A DNA stretch of 14,528 nucleotides from Candidatus Sumerlaeota bacterium (GTDB lineage Bacteria; Sumerlaeota; Sumerlaeia; JADFCT01). This document shows, in pieces, positions 1 to 6,760 of the stretch. Both the position numbers and the translations under genes were made by a program. Every line of letters begins with the position of its first letter. The first letter of the stretch is position 1. Where the stretch lies: NCBI GenBank assembly GCA_026398575.1, contig JAPLSP010000196.1, positions 1 to 14,528 on the forward strand, read 5' to 3'. The notes below the pieces were generated by a model, which was not told where the DNA came from, made no database searches, and saw only the letters and a list, made by a program, of their open reading frames with translations.

Positions 1-147
1 TTGCCAGACTACCATCGAGTCATCCCTGTTCGTTCATTACCGCGTCATCCACGCGCCGCAGGATGTTTTCGCCTTGCCTTCGCTGCCTGTGCCGAACAGA
101 ATTTTATGTGCCCATTTTGCGCGGCTAAAGGCATACCAAAAATTTAT

Positions 148-207
148 GATTGACGATTGACGATTGACGATTGACGATTGACGATTGACGATTGACGATT
201 GACGATT
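148..207. repeat. Heptamer tandem array (GATTGAC)8.6
   Basis: Eight perfect copies of GATTGAC in unbroken 7-bp register are followed by a partial ninth (GATT). No point differences are visible between units, so the array is young or actively homogenised. Read on the minus strand it could encode a repeating seven-residue peptide (NRQSSIV), but nothing suggests translation. It is one of several heptamer families in the window and the only one with no oppositely oriented partner in view. Confidence 0.97.
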
Positions 208-235
208 ATGTACAGTCATTATTATTTCCAATAAT

Positions 236-252
236 TGGCAAGTTTTATGCCA
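236..252 (-). promoter_or_regulatory. Possible sigma-54 -24/-12 element
   Basis: On the minus strand, 252 to 238 reads TGGCATA-N4-TTGC, with the GG and GC dinucleotides at the spacing expected for RpoN promoters. It would fire leftward, away from the antitoxin-like gene. The same bases form a 5-bp inverted repeat (TGGCA/TGCCA, 7-bp loop), so an operator or chance palindrome is possible. A similar sequence (about 21 of 30 positions by eye) lies upstream of gspE at 11461-11476. Confidence 0.3.
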
Positions 253-283
253 TAAACTAAACTATAAGATTCAAACCGTAGTT

Positions 284-523
284 CTACGCGCCTTTCCTTG
301 CGAGGACCAAAGCGGGTTTGTTTTTCTTGGCTATTCGAATCAGGAAACGCAGAGCCTCGTTGGCTGAGTCAGCATCGGGAAATGCCACAGCTACATCTGG
401 CTCAAGACGGATGGTCGCCCCACAGAAATTCTTCCGCTTAGGACCTAGGCGTCGCACCCGAAGAGTATGCAGATCGTATTCGGGACGAAGCTCATCCTGC
501 TCTATGTCTCTGGATTTTTTCAT
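284..523 (-). CDS. Small antitoxin-like protein (79 aa), function unproven
   Basis: This short, charged, soluble protein has no signal peptide or membrane segment. It resembles from memory a group of about 70-90-residue proteins with an LxPEYD stretch near the N terminus and a conserved end of the form LxPDVAxxFPDxxSxNEALRxLIxxAK. Here these are LRPEYDL (residues 12-18) and LEPDVAVAFPDADSANEALR (about 40-59). Members are often found beside type II toxins and behave as antitoxin-like genes, but many are orphans and no toxin gene is visible here. The ATG at 523 follows AGGGAATCCT, an acceptable ribosome-binding site. It is 151 bp downstream of gspM on the same strand, across a heptamer array, so it may be transcribed from the secretion operon or be a later insertion. 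The gene is convincing; the function is a guess. Confidence 0.7.
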   Translation of the reverse strand: MKKSRDIEQDELRPEYDLHTLRVRRLGPKRKNFCGATIRLEPDVAVAFPDADSANEALRFLIRIAKKNKPALVLARKGA

Positions 524-584
524 AGGATTCCCTATGCTTTGTCTTCATTCCATTCGAAGCGCATCTTCTCCCTCCCAATTCCGC

Positions 585-656
585 GAAAACCGAAAACCGA
601 AAACCGAAAACCGCGAACCGAAAACCGCGAACCGTGATCTGCATTCCGTGAACCGT
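585..656. repeat. Degenerate heptamer array (GAAAACC family) downstream of gspM
   Basis: Copies of GAAAACC at 585-612 run in 7-bp register. Interrupted copies follow (GCGAACC, GAAAACC, GCGAACC, GTGATCT, GTGAACC) to about 656. On the minus strand the unit reads GGTTTTC, the same word as the TTTTCGG array at 3106-3140 on the plus strand. The two arrays therefore lie in opposite orientation around gspL-gspM. Confidence 0.9.
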
Positions 657-674
657 GAATCCACGCCGCTCTGC

Positions 675-1289
675 CTATCTTGGCGCCTGGGCTGCGGCGG
701 CGGCCGGTCCTTTTTTCTTGGTTTTCTCATCTTCCCGTTTCTGTTTCTCTTCCTTCGTCAGGGCCACCACGCGCGCCAGGCGGATATCCACGCTCAGATA
801 GTCTTTGTCCGGAGGGGAGGCGATGTTCAGTTCCTTGATGAGCAGGAAGTTCTTGTCGAAGTTCTTGAGCAATTGCACAACGCCGCTCCATTCCTTGCGA
901 TAATTCACGCCGACCGTGATGAATTCCCAGTCCTTCGTGTCGGAGATCGCTTCGCGCTGGGCGGGATCAATCCGGTTCAATATGATCCCCGCGTTTTTGC
1001 ACAGCCCTTCGATATCCTCGGTGAACTGCGCCTCGGCGCTTTTGTCGCCTTTGGGCATCGGCATGCTTTGCACGACGCGCTTATTATATACCTCGCGCGC
1101 CACGGCTTCGCGATTCAAATATTCCTGGACCCGCTGCGCTTCCTTTTCCGCGTCTTTGATGGCGCTTTCGGAGACGCTGATGCTTTTCCACATTGTCAGG
1201 AGATAGCTCTGCCATCCCATGCGAAAGCCGAAAAAACCCAGCAGTGACACGATCGTGACCGCCAATAATATTTTTTCTCTGGATTTCAT
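675..1289 (-). CDS. gspM: GspM/PilO-like inner-membrane platform protein
   Basis: This 204-residue bitopic protein follows gspL with a 4-bp ATGA overlap, the usual gspL-gspM arrangement. Residues about 7-24 are a single membrane segment after a short basic cytoplasmic start (MKSREK). A charged helical stretch at about 38-66 is likely coiled coil. Residues about 90-172 have the alternating pattern of the periplasmic ferredoxin-like fold of PilO/GspM. The C-terminal 28 residues are a Lys/Glu-rich then Ala-rich tail (KKKGPAAAAAQAPR), which is not typical of the family. By family knowledge GspM pairs with the periplasmic part of GspL and stabilises the platform under the pseudopilus. Sequence identity to GspM is weak, as is normal, so the call rests on position, topology and size. 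Confidence 0.82.
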   Translation of the reverse strand: MKSREKILLAVTIVSLLGFFGFRMGWQSYLLTMWKSISVSESAIKDAEKEAQRVQEYLNREAVAREVYNKRVVQSMPMPKGDKSAEAQFTEDIEGLCKNAGIILNRIDPAQREAISDTKDWEFITVGVNYRKEWSGVVQLLKNFDKNFLLIKELNIASPPDKDYLSVDIRLARVVALTKEEKQKREDEKTKKKGPAAAAAQAPR

Positions 1290-3064
1290 CTCTCGCTCTT
1301 TTTTTCCTTTTCGGTTACGACCGGGATGCAGCGCAAATCGAAATCGTAGATGTCCACCATGCGCCGCGGCAGCCGCATCGGCTCATGCTTGAGAATTTCA
1401 ACCTTGGTAAAGTAGGGCGATTTGCGCAGCAGGCCGACGAATTCATTGACATGGGCCAGCGACATGGCATTGCCGGCGATCTTGATTTCCAGTCCCTGGC
1501 TGAAATTGAACGCCGTCAGGCGGACGTTAGACTGCGTGATCGGCAGGCTGCAGATATATTCGAGGATGTGCAGCGCGCTTTTCTTCGGGTTGCGATATTC
1601 GTCGAAGACGCCGATCTTGAATTCCATATCGTTGATTTCCCGCACGCGCTGGGCGTTGTCGCGAATGTATTTCTGCAGGAGCGCCAGATGCATCTTGCGG
1701 TTGGCGTTGATCTGGTTGAAATAGACCACGCCCAGCGCGATCAGACACGCCGCCAGCAGCGACGAAGTCAAAATGGCGGTCGTCTGGCTTTGCCGGCGGC
1801 GCTTGCGCAGCCAGGCCTCCGGCAGCAGATTCACCCGCCGCTCGGCGCCTTCGGGATTGTCCAGCGCCGCGCCGATCGCGATGGCGTCGTCGTCCAGAGG
1901 ATCGAGCGCGGCTTTTTCTTCCGCCGTTTTTGCGCTTCGGACGGCGCGCGTCGCGTCGTGAACCGGGGGCTTGAGATTCGACAGCAGCGGCTCGACTTGG
2001 GCGTTGAATTCGCGCGCCAGAAAATCGCCGAGCCGCCCGACGCGCATCCCCATGCCGGAAATCAGGATTTCGCCGATGGGCGGGCAGCTGAACTCGCGGT
2101 AAGCGAATTCATAAGTGCGGCGCATTTCCTGGACCAGCCGCCCCAGCCAGGGGCGCAACGCGCCGGCGGCGATTCCGCCCGGCGGCGCCGCTTCCGTCGC
2201 ATCCAGCTTGGCCAGATGCTCCGGCGCCTCGAAACCTTCGGCGCCCAACAGCGCCTGAACGCCGATGTTGGCGCTGCGCGCAAACAGCAGTATGCCCTGG
2301 TTGATCAAGACCATGTCCATGCTGTTCTTGCCCACGTGCAGCAACGCCGTGGCCGAGGCGCCGCTGCCGGATGGGCCGGGAGCGGCGCCGGATGGACCGG
2401 CCGTCGCAGCCTGCGCGCCGGGACCGCCGCTTGGATAAACGCCCACGCTGGCTTCGACCTCGGCCGGCGCGGACGCCGCCGGGGCCGCCTCCGGCGCTGA
2501 AGCCGGGGCAGGCGCGGCCGCCGACCTGGCGCGCATCTGATACAGGCGGTACAGCGCCAGCGACGAGACATCGGCCAGCGCTACGTCAATACCGGCGCGG
2601 GTACACGCTTCCAAGGTTTCCTCGACCACCGGCCCGTCAACGGAAACGGTCAAAACATCCACGCCGGCCAGCGGCGCCCGCCCCATGACATAATAATCAA
2701 TCAGATGCCGCTGGGGATTGAAGGGGATATGGCGCTCGGCTTCGAATCGCGCCATCTGCGCCAACTCCGCTTCGCTTTCCGAGGGAGGCAACCGGCGATA
2801 GCGGACGGTGACGTCGTTTTTCGGAATGCACAAGCGCGCTTCGGTAATCTTGATCTTATGCCGTTTGAGCGCGGCCTTGAGCGCATCGCCTTTGGCCGCC
2901 GGCCGCTCGGTTTCATCCTCCGGCAGCGCTTCGAATGGGGCCTGGATGCGATCAATGACGGACCAGCCGCCGGAACCTCGGACCACGCGCGTGATCCGCC
3001 ATCCGTCGGCCATCATCTGGATCCCCGTTGCCGGGGCTTTGCTAAATATGGAAAACGCGCACAT
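1286..3064 (-). CDS. gspL: GspL-like protein: PilM-type actin fold fused to PilN-like segment
   Basis: The 592-residue protein has three parts. Residues 1-400 resemble the PilM/GspL actin-like cytoplasmic domain (RFEAERHIPFNP at 106-117, the late DDDAIAIGAAL at 391-401), interrupted at about 180-238 by an Ala/Pro/Gly/Ser-rich linker. Residues 409-424 contain RRVNLLPEAWLRKRRR, which matches the (I)NLLP motif that starts PilN. A membrane segment at about 428-449 and a periplasmic part with a helical region and a ferredoxin-like end follow. In the family the cytoplasmic domain holds the GspE ATPase at the membrane and the periplasmic domain pairs with GspM. The start at 3064 leaves about ten residues before the first strand of the fold, as in PilM. 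No clear Shine-Dalgarno precedes it, because a heptamer array starts 6 bp upstream. It overlaps gspM by 4 bp. Confidence 0.88.
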   Translation of the reverse strand: MCAFSIFSKAPATGIQMMADGWRITRVVRGSGGWSVIDRIQAPFEALPEDETERPAAKGDALKAALKRHKIKITEARLCIPKNDVTVRYRRLPPSESEAELAQMARFEAERHIPFNPQRHLIDYYVMGRAPLAGVDVLTVSVDGPVVEETLEACTRAGIDVALADVSSLALYRLYQMRARSAAAPAPASAPEAAPAASAPAEVEASVGVYPSGGPGAQAATAGPSGAAPGPSGSGASATALLHVGKNSMDMVLINQGILLFARSANIGVQALLGAEGFEAPEHLAKLDATEAAPPGGIAAGALRPWLGRLVQEMRRTYEFAYREFSCPPIGEILISGMGMRVGRLGDFLAREFNAQVEPLLSNLKPPVHDATRAVRSAKTAEEKAALDPLDDDAIAIGAALDNPEGAERRVNLLPEAWLRKRRRQSQTTAILTSSLLAACLIALGVVYFNQINANRKMHLALLQKYIRDNAQRVREINDMEFKIGVFDEYRNPKKSALHILEYICSLPITQSNVRLTAFNFSQGLEIKIAGNAMSLAHVNEFVGLLRKSPYFTKVEILKHEPMRLPRRMVDIYDFDLRCIPVVTEKEKKSER

Positions 3065-3070
3065 AGATTA

Positions 3071-3147
<77 letters not shown>

Positions 3148-3170
3148 CTTCCAAGTTCAGTCAGACTCCG

Positions 3171-3203
3171 TCAGACGCGTCGGACCGGTCGGACGCGTCG
3201 GAT
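3171..3203. repeat. GC-rich 9-bp tandem repeat (TCGGACGCG family)
   Basis: Units TCAGACGCG, TCGGACCGG and TCGGACGCG plus a partial TCGGA run in 9-bp register. A related 9-bp array in the same orientation lies at 8947-8982. This block and the heptamers fill most of the 246-bp gap between gspK and gspL; the rest is T-rich unique sequence with no gene. Confidence 0.9.
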
Positions 3204-3310
3204 TGCAAAAAACCAGCCCCTGCTTTTTAGCTCCTGAATCCTGAATCAACAACCAGCCTTTTTTATGTTATCTTTTTTGCTTGCGCCTTGTCCAGCAGCA
3301 ATCCCCGCGA

Positions 3311-4783
3311 CTACCATTCAATCCATTGCAGGACACGCACGACAGGATCAAACATCATATTCGGCTGGTTATAAAGCTGACGGACTTTTTTATAGTAGGG
3401 GGGATAAGGTTCCAGCAATTTCCATATTCCATTCTGGTCCTCGATGGGCGGATTGACGGGATAATTGTCATTCGTCCGCGTTACGATGACCCGAATGCTG
3501 TGCTCGATGCCTTTTTCCTGGTTCCGCCCGCGCACTTCACCCAGCGCCGTGATGCTGAAATAACTGGACCGCACGTCCAAGCGGGCTCCCGACCGCCGGG
3601 GAACCGGAAAATTCGTTGCCTGATGAAACTCCTGAACCGTCCGGAATGCATTGGTTGACATGTCGGCCGATTTGCCCCGCTGGGCGCAGGCTTCTTCCGC
3701 GGCGCCGATCGCGCTCGGCACATCGCGTCCATCGGCCACCAGGACCGCCGCCAGCACCTCGGCCGACGCGGTGTTGACGTTGATCGCGCCATTGGACCAG
3801 ACCGTCAAAAATTCCCGCAGCCCGCGCCGGTCGCCCACGACGTTGCCTTCCGGGCGCTGTACGCGATCGCGCGCGCTCTTGCGACCGGCGTTATGACGGC
3901 GGATCTTGGGCGGAACGCCGTAAAAGATTTCCGGCGTCATGCCATAGACGTCCAACAGCTCCTCGAGCGTCGTGAACTGGTCGTTCTTGCTGACGTAGGC
4001 CAGGCGGCCTGCACTGCGCCGGCGGCGCTCTTTCATCGCCAGCTTTTCCCCATAATAATCGCTTTCGCGTTTGCCGCCGTCGGAGCGCGCCGCCAGATCC
4101 GGATCGCGCCAATCCCATATCGCATCGGCCAGATCGCGCAACTCATCGTCCTTCTTCTCATCCTTCAGCGATTCGCGATTGAGCACCTTGAGCAGTCCCA
4201 GGATCAGATCGTAGTTCGCCTGATTGAGGTTGATCTTGCTGTTTTCGTCTTCGACCAGCGCCGAATAGGTGATGGTCTGATGCTGGCCGAATTCCTTTTT
4301 TGTCAGCGGGACGTCCACGAGTTGGGAGTCCTTCGCCCATAGGTCGCTGAGGCAATCGTAGTCCTGCGTCTCCTTCGACAAGTCCACGACTTTATCATTG
4401 ACCAGGTTGGCCACGGCCCGCGCCACCCCCGCCCGCGCCGCATAGAACGCCTGCATATCCATTTTCTGCATCGCCGTCAGACGGGTGTCCAGCGCCAGCT
4501 CATCCATCAACGAATAAAAGACCAGGCTCAGGACCACGACGATCCACAGCGTCAGGATCAGCACGGCGCCGCGCCGGCGGCTACCAACGCCTCCAAACGC
4601 AAACGAACGGCAAGGCGATGGATAATGGATAATGTAAAATGTAAAATGAGAAATGAGAAATGACCAAGCAACTCGGATATGGGCTGAGAGGCTTGAACTG
4701 GTTTGTGAACCATTGAACGCCCGGAGATCGCGCATTTTAATTTTATGTCCTTGGGTTTTCATTTTCCGTTTCTCATTTTTCAT
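3311..4783 (-). CDS. gspK: GspK-like minor pseudopilin with extended leader
   Basis: The 490-residue precursor carries a pseudopilin N-terminal helix at 73-93 (AVLILTLWIVVVLSLVFYSL) after SRRRG, giving a predicted prepilin-peptidase cut after Gly72. As usual for GspK there is no Glu at +5. The mature part (418 residues) has the long globular domain of GspK, including the early ALDTRLTAMQKMDMQAFYAA stretch, an ENSKINLNQ strand (about residue 181 on), a WDWRDPD motif and an INVNTASAEVL segment of the helix-hairpin-helix type. GspK is the largest minor pseudopilin and is thought to cap the tip with GspI and GspJ. The ATG at 4783 lies inside a heptamer array with no Shine-Dalgarno, and the 72-residue leader is far longer than the usual 6-20. 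Alternative starts at residues 8 and 17 are possible. The gene sits 26 bp after gspJ. Confidence 0.9.
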   Translation of the reverse strand: MKNEKRKMKTQGHKIKMRDLRAFNGSQTSSSLSAHIRVAWSFLISHFTFYIIHYPSPCRSFAFGGVGSRRRGAVLILTLWIVVVLSLVFYSLMDELALDTRLTAMQKMDMQAFYAARAGVARAVANLVNDKVVDLSKETQDYDCLSDLWAKDSQLVDVPLTKKEFGQHQTITYSALVEDENSKINLNQANYDLILGLLKVLNRESLKDEKKDDELRDLADAIWDWRDPDLAARSDGGKRESDYYGEKLAMKERRRRSAGRLAYVSKNDQFTTLEELLDVYGMTPEIFYGVPPKIRRHNAGRKSARDRVQRPEGNVVGDRRGLREFLTVWSNGAINVNTASAEVLAAVLVADGRDVPSAIGAAEEACAQRGKSADMSTNAFRTVQEFHQATNFPVPRRSGARLDVRSSYFSITALGEVRGRNQEKGIEHSIRVIVTRTNDNYPVNPPIEDQNGIWKLLEPYPPYYKKVRQLYNQPNMMFDPVVRVLQWIEW

Positions 4784-4801
4784 TTTTCATTTTACATTTT
4801 T
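4618..4801. repeat. Inverted heptamer-array element in the gspK leader
   Basis: The left arm (4618-4659) is six heptamers in register: ATGGATA x2, ATGTAAA x2, ATGAGAA x2. The right arm (4760-4801) is six heptamers of the opposite orientation (CATTTTC, CGTTTCT, CATTTTT x2, CATTTTA, CATTTTT). A unique core of about 100 bp separates them. The best perfect pairing is 11 bp (4643-4653 with 4769-4779). The gspK start codon is in the right arm, and the left arm ends just before the codons for the cleavage site, so both arms and the core lie mainly within the coding frame. Confidence 0.93.
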
Positions 4802-4809
4802 TCTTGCGT

Positions 4810-6039
4810 TTATCTTCGGCGTTCGTTTCCGCTGAAGTGGAATCTTGAATAGCCCGCCGTCGCGAAATTGGGATGAATCGGCGTGTAGGTTTCCACGCCC
4901 GGCGGCAGTGTCACCATGTGACGCACCAGCATCGTGCGCGCGCCGCCCGCTTCCGCCACGGTAATATCGGCGTCAATGTATGCCGGCAGGTCGTCCACAG
5001 GGACGGCAAAGTTAAATGTCCGGATTTGCTCGGCCAGCAGATCATCCTCGATATATTCAAGCGGCGGATTGCGCCAGCGCCGCGCGCCGGATTCCCATTG
5101 CGCGGCTTCGTACCATTGCCCGTCGCTGTAATAGCCGTATCGCAGAGAAAAGCCGACGACGTTTTCGGCGACGACTTCCGACACGCCCGCCGGGGTGTCG
5201 GAAGACGGCGGGTTGGCGGACGCATAACCGGCGGCGGCGTCCGCGACGGCGTAAGCCTGCAATTCCTGGGTCTTGTTTTTGTCGAAAATCGGCTCTTCCT
5301 TGCGCACCACGGTTTTGTCGCCGGAATTGAATTCGTAGGTCACGCGCGCCAATCCCCAGGGCTGCGTGGCTGTGTCGCCCAGCGTCGGCTGGTAGCGCAC
5401 AAACGTCACGCTCTGCGCCGTGCCGCGAAACGCCAGGTCAATCTTGTACATGAATTCGAGCGGATTATATCCCAGCGGGTCCGCCCATGCGGGATTGTTG
5501 ATCGCGTCATCGGGCAGGCCGTCGCGGCGCCTCTGATCCATCAAGCGTGCGCGTTCCATGAGCTTACGCCGGTATTCCTGGTTGTAGTTATAGTAGTTTT
5601 CGTAGTGGATGCTGCGTGTGTCGCGCGTGAAAAAATCCGTCAGATACCGGATCGTTTGCAGCGTCCCGATGTCTCTCATGCCTTCCTGATAGGCTCGCAT
5701 GGACGTCCGCAGCGTTACATAGAGCGAGCTCAGGACAATGGCAAGGATCGTCATTGCGACCAGCAACTCGAACAAGGTAACCGCCCGGGAGCGAGCAGAA
5801 CGGCGAGGAAAGGCACAATTTCCAATATCCAACAGGGAATGTCCAATGTCCAAATGGGAACCACGGGCTTTCAGCAAAACTGCCTGACGCGCGCCCGCAT
5901 CGGAGGGTATATATTTGTCCTTAAACTTGGACATTGGACATTCCCTGTTGGACATTGGACATTTCCTGTTGTTTATCTTCACTTGGATATTGGATATTGG
6001 ATATTGATTATTGGATATTGATTCTCGGCTATTGCTCAT
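4810..6039 (-). CDS. gspJ: GspJ-like minor pseudopilin with 86-residue leader
   Basis: The precursor is 409 residues. The prepilin motif is RSRA followed by VTLFELLVAMTILAIVLSSL, with Glu at +5 and the predicted cut after Ala86; the mature protein is about 323 residues. After the helix, the TLQTIRYLTDFFTRDTRSI stretch and the later beta-rich domain, including an EVVAENVVGFSLRYGYYSDG strand region, match GspJ. GspJ forms the tip complex with GspI and GspK. The start is well supported: the ATG overlaps the gspI stop (ATGA) and AAGGA lies eight bases upstream, supplied by the end of gspI. Translation from this ATG must cross a heptamer element encoding about 80 residues (SISNNQYPISNIQ and similar), with no internal start close to the pilin part. 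The long leader is therefore likely real here, more so than in the neighbouring genes. Confidence 0.92.
   Translation of the reverse strand: MSNSRESISNNQYPISNIQVKINNRKCPMSNRECPMSKFKDKYIPSDAGARQAVLLKARGSHLDIGHSLLDIGNCAFPRRSARSRAVTLFELLVAMTILAIVLSSLYVTLRTSMRAYQEGMRDIGTLQTIRYLTDFFTRDTRSIHYENYYNYNQEYRRKLMERARLMDQRRRDGLPDDAINNPAWADPLGYNPLEFMYKIDLAFRGTAQSVTFVRYQPTLGDTATQPWGLARVTYEFNSGDKTVVRKEEPIFDKNKTQELQAYAVADAAAGYASANPPSSDTPAGVSEVVAENVVGFSLRYGYYSDGQWYEAAQWESGARRWRNPPLEYIEDDLLAEQIRTFNFAVPVDDLPAYIDADITVAEAGGARTMLVRHMVTLPPGVETYTPIHPNFATAGYSRFHFSGNERRR
5821..6038. repeat. Inverted heptamer-array element in the gspJ leader, with perfect 25-bp inverted repeat
   Basis: The left arm (5821-5855) is five heptamers: TCCAATA, TCCAACA, GGGAATG, TCCAATG, TCCAAAT. 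The right arm (5927-6038) is sixteen consecutive units in unbroken 7-bp register, mostly TTGGACA then TTGGATA, with variants such as TTCCCTG and TTGATTA. The last unit contains the gspJ start and gspI stop. Bases 5829-5853 are a perfect reverse complement of 5927-5951 (25 bp), with 73 bp between them. The gspJ message could form a strong stem-loop here, inside translated sequence. Confidence 0.96.
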
Positions 6040-6707
6040 CGCTTCTTTCCTTCATACCAATACAGCCCTCCGCGCAGACGAGTATTGGCATTGAAGCGCT
6101 CGAAGAGCGTTGCCGCTGTATAAAGGTCTATCAGTATCTCCTGCTGCTTTTCATCATTCGGCGCCACGCGCAACACCTTCAAATGGATCATGATGATGTC
6201 ATTGAATTCATTATCCGCCACCGATACGCGGGCGTCGTCGTATTTGGGCCGGTCAATCCAGACTTCGCGTTGCCAGCGGTAGAGCGGAAAATCGTCGCCG
6301 AAGTGTCCGTCCGTATAGCCCACGGGTGGAACGTTGATCTCGTATTCATCGAGCAACCGCTGTGCCAACAGCATGGAAATGGTGGTATCCTTGCTGCTTT
6401 GGATGGTACGCATCGCCGTCGTGAATCCACGCATGATCACCGCCAGCGATCCGGCCAATATCGCCAAAGCCACCAGAACCTCGAAGAGCACAAACGCATG
6501 CGAAGCGCAAGACGCGCGTCGGCGCGGCGTGGCGCCGCAATGTAAATTGGAAAATGAGAAATGAGAAATTGAAAATGACATCCCCGGTGACATCAAAAGC
6601 AAGGAAGCTCCCCCTCCCGCCGCCCTTGGCAGCCAGCTCCTGCCTCTCCGTCTCTCTTTATCTATCCCCTGTAGTCTCATCTTCATTTTACATTTCTCAT
6701 TTCTCAT
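6036..6707 (-). CDS. gspI: GspI-like minor pseudopilin with extended leader
   Basis: The precursor is 223 residues with SCASHA before FVLFEVLVALAILAGSLAVI, giving a predicted cut after Ala71 and Glu at +5. The FEVLVALAI helix is the hallmark of GspI. The mature part is about 152 residues, close to the usual 100-130, and includes the AQRLLDEYE segment (AMxLAxxxLxE in the family) and a short beta domain. GspI starts the tip complex with GspJ and GspK. The ATG at 6707 lies in a heptamer array and no Shine-Dalgarno is visible; ATGs at residues 39 and 43 are alternative starts but still leave a leader of about 30 residues partly coded by repeat. It begins 48 bp after gspH and overlaps gspJ by 4 bp. 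Confidence 0.9.
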   Translation of the reverse strand: MRNEKCKMKMRLQGIDKERRRGRSWLPRAAGGGASLLLMSPGMSFSISHFSFSNLHCGATPRRRASCASHAFVLFEVLVALAILAGSLAVIMRGFTTAMRTIQSSKDTTISMLLAQRLLDEYEINVPPVGYTDGHFGDDFPLYRWQREVWIDRPKYDDARVSVADNEFNDIIMIHLKVLRVAPNDEKQQEILIDLYTAATLFERFNANTRLRGGLYWYEGKKR

Positions 6708-6760
6708 TTTTCATTTTACATTCTTCATTTCTCATTTCTCATTTCTCATTTTACATTATT
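6540..6760. repeat. Inverted heptamer-array element in the gspI leader
   Basis: The left arm (6540-6581) is ATGTAAA, TTGGAAA, ATGAGAA x2, ATTGAAA, ATGACAT. The right arm (6684-6760) is eleven units in register, built from CATTTTA, CATTTCT, CATTTTT, CATTCTT and CATTATT. The core (6582-6683) is unique. Bases 6551-6569 are the perfect reverse complement of 6692-6710 (19 bp). The right arm carries the gspI start codon and runs into the gspH stop codon (TAA at 6758-6756). Confidence 0.95.

Larger units (their letters stand above)
1..283. other. Left-edge region without a convincing gene
   Basis: I see no supportable gene here. The only open frame of note (minus strand, 231-37) starts in or beside a heptamer array and has no ribosome-binding site or recognisable family feature. 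Contents are an 8.6-copy heptamer array (148-207), a short AT-rich palindrome at about 219-233, and a TGGCA/TGCCA inverted repeat that doubles as a sigma-54-like motif (236-252). The first 140 bases are unique sequence and could be the 5' region of a gene beyond the left edge. Confidence 0.5.

Noticed and set aside
37..231. 64-residue minus-strand open frame with NRQSSIV repeats
   Set aside because: It starts outside and then runs through the GATTGAC array, with no ribosome-binding site and no family resemblance; the repeat simply lacks stops in this frame.
236..252. Rho-independent terminator after the antitoxin-like gene
   Set aside because: The stem is only 5 bp and no T-run follows on the minus strand.
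318..1247. 309-residue plus-strand open frame
   Set aside because: It lies antisense to the antitoxin-like gene and gspM and crosses a repeat array. The minus-strand genes have recognisable topology and an ATGA overlap; this frame has neither.
5821..6038. CRISPR array
   Set aside because: Units are 7 bp and contiguous, without spacers between repeats; the single 73-bp core between inverted arms is not a spacer series.
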